Positions 4,126 through 5,415 of a stretch of DNA of 5,415 nt are shown piece by piece. A model generated the notes under the pieces. The model saw only the letters and a program-made list of their open reading frames with translations, was not told the DNA's origin and ran no database searches. The DNA comes from Candidatus Bathyarchaeota archaeon RBG_13_52_12 (GTDB lineage Archaea; Thermoproteota; Bathyarchaeia; TCS64), in the NCBI GenBank assembly GCA_001774245.1, contig MEZF01000040.1, forward strand, positions 7,240 to 12,654, given 5' to 3'. A program made the translations under genes and the position numbers. Positions within the stretch are counted from its first letter, which is position 1. Every line of letters starts with the position of its first letter.

Positions 4126-5415
4126 ATGTGGCTTGAAATAGGAGCCTTTATTATTTTTATGGTCATTTTATGGTATTTCGTCTATAGAGTTTCAATATGG
4201 TTGAAATATTCGGAGTCAGCAGTCGCAGCAAACAATGAATTTATGACGTTATTTGAAAGCGATAAATATTTTTCTAAAAAAGAATTGAAAAAATGGCTAG
4301 ATAAATGGTCTTTCCTAAAAACAAAATACGAACATCAACTATACTTTGGATATATTTTCAAAGATACTGGTAAGAAGATAAACTACTTGTTCAATGTATT
4401 TAAAAACCCTGAAAAAACAGTTTCAGAAAGAAATGAAATTTTTATAAAGAAAGAACTTGTGGATTACAATAATTTATTCAACTCTATTGAAAATGGATTA
4501 AACCTAGACCAGAAAAGAGCAGCTATAGTAGATGAAGCAAATAATCTAATAATTGCTGGAGCGGGTACAGGAAAAACTTCTACCCTATTAGCTAAGGCAG
4601 CTTATATTGTTAAAAAAGGGCTGGCAACTCCTGAAGAGGTGCTGATTGTATCGTTCAACCGAGATGTCAGACTTGAAATCGAAGAAAGGTTAAAAGATAA
4701 AACTGGTCTAAAATTCCCAGTTTCAACCTTCCATGCGATGGGTCTCCACGTTATCGCTAACATTGAGCCCAAGGAACCAGCAGTATCCGAATTATCTACA
4801 GATAGGTTAAAACTCCCTAAATGGGTAGAAAAGCAAATAGTTAACAAAAGTGGTTTAGCTCAAGGTTCTAAACTTGATGATTTCATCGAGAAACCAAGTG
4901 AAACACCCAGTTTAAAAAATGCTTATCGCGAAAAAGTAATGGATTTCCTTGCATTCAACTACCACCCCTATAAAAGTGAATTCGATTTCAAAACGCTAGG
5001 AGACTACTACAAGTATCTAAAAGAATTTGAAATCAGGTCCTTAAACGGCGACTTGGTGAAAAGCTACGAAGAAAGCGAAATTGCCAACTTTCTATTTCTA
5101 AATGATATAAGCTACGAATATGAACCAGACTACAAATTTGATGAGGGACATCGGCAATATCTACCCGACTTCTATCTCCCTAAATACGACCTATACATTG
5201 AGCATTTTGGAATAAACCGAGAATTTAAAACAGCCCCCTACATTGACACTGAAAAATACTTAGAACAAATGGAATGGAAGAGAGACCTCCATAAAACCCG
5301 TGGAACGAAGCTCATTGAAACCTACAGTTACCAAAAGGCTGAAGGAATTTTATTAAAAGAACTTGAAGACAACCTCAGAGGTCGAGGAGTCGAGTTTAAT
5401 CCAATTCCACCCGAG
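4126..5415 (+). CDS. HelD/UvrD-like superfamily 1 helicase with N-terminal membrane anchor and nuclease-like insertion (3' end outside window)
   Basis: The frame is open for 430 codons to the window edge, so the ATPase half after motif Ib is unseen. The closest family I recognise is helicase IV (HelD), an ATP-driven 3'-5' DNA translocase. Residues 5-21 (IGAFIIFMVILWYFVYR) are a predicted membrane helix with positive residues after it, placing the rest in the cytoplasm. Residues 40-120 resemble the HelD pre-helicase region. Helicase motifs follow: Q motif LNLDQKRAAI (125-134, Q129), Walker A AGAGTGKTS (144-152, K150), Ia VSFNRDVRLEIEERL (175-189) and Ib VSTFHAMGLHVIA (199-211). Residues about 310-425 are an insertion resembling a PD-(D/E)XK or Vsr-like domain: PDFYLP (347-352, D348) and YIEHFG (357-362, E359), but with no lysine in the usual E-x-K place. 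Motif II and later motifs lie beyond the edge. ATG 4126 is the first ATG after an in-frame stop at 4096-4098; a start at 4159 would shorten the anchor. The gene is divergent from the R-M gene. Confidence 0.9.
   Translation, partial: MWLEIGAFIIFMVILWYFVYRVSIWLKYSESAVAANNEFMTLFESDKYFSKKELKKWLDKWSFLKTKYEHQLYFGYIFKDTGKKINYLFNVFKNPEKTVSERNEIFIKKELVDYNNLFNSIENGLNLDQKRAAIVDEANNLIIAGAGTGKTSTLLAKAAYIVKKGLATPEEVLIVSFNRDVRLEIEERLKDKTGLKFPVSTFHAMGLHVIANIEPKEPAVSELSTDRLKLPKWVEKQIVNKSGLAQGSKLDDFIEKPSETPSLKNAYREKVMDFLAFNYHPYKSEFDFKTLGDYYKYLKEFEIRSLNGDLVKSYEESEIANFLFLNDISYEYEPDYKFDEGHRQYLPDFYLPKYDLYIEHFGINREFKTAPYIDTEKYLEQMEWKRDLHKTRGTKLIETYSYQKAEGILLKELEDNLRGRGVEFNPIPPE

Noticed and set aside
4602..4847. 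Minus-strand frame of 81 codons inside the helicase gene
   Set aside because: It is antisense to helicase motifs Ia and Ib and is a shadow.
1..5415. CRISPR array, insertion sequence or transposon ends
   Set aside because: No regularly spaced direct repeats, transposase frame or long terminal inverted repeats were seen.

Overview
The window looks archaeal. The evidence is indirect: possible BRE/TATA-type elements (three copies of CGCTTTAAA, plus TATATCT placed about 28 nt before a start codon, as in a leaderless transcript), a Shine-Dalgarno site of the GAGGTGA type, a possible U-rich terminator, and a TIGR04076-family gene, a family I associate mainly with archaea and Clostridia. No rRNA or universally conserved marker is present, so the phylum cannot be named and a bacterial origin is not excluded.

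Layout. Bases 1-166 probably hold the 5' end of an unrecognised basic protein on the minus strand, running off the left edge. Bases 167-574 have no convincing gene but contain back-to-back promoter-like elements, a T7 tract and several small inverted repeats, one of them a perfect 10-bp pair. A small intact gene for a TIGR04076-family protein (plus strand, 587-889) follows, with a good ribosome binding site and a possible U-rich terminator. Around 950-1080 the base composition drops sharply, from well above 50% G+C to about one third (judged by eye), and stays low to the right end. This suggests the edge of a horizontally acquired segment.

The AT-rich segment carries two large divergent genes. 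The minus-strand gene (3998-1089) encodes a 969-residue single-chain restriction-modification enzyme: an N-terminal PD-(D/E)XK nuclease (D46, E75-T76-K77, Q90xxxY94), a helical connector, an N6-adenine methyltransferase (DPACGSG and NPPF motifs) and a C-terminal putative target-recognition region. The plus-strand gene (4126 to the right edge, 430 codons visible, open at the 3' end) encodes a superfamily 1 helicase resembling HelD/helicase IV. It has a predicted N-terminal membrane anchor and a restriction-endonuclease-like insertion between motifs Ib and II. The 127-bp region between them holds candidate promoters for both genes and a perfect 8-bp inverted repeat centred on the helicase TATA-like box, a candidate operator.

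Taken together, the right four fifths look like a defence locus: a type IIG-like restriction-modification enzyme next to a possibly membrane-tethered helicase with a nuclease-like insertion. Whether the two proteins work together cannot be decided from the sequence. The divergent arrangement, shared AT-rich composition and a dyad between their promoters make it a reasonable hypothesis.
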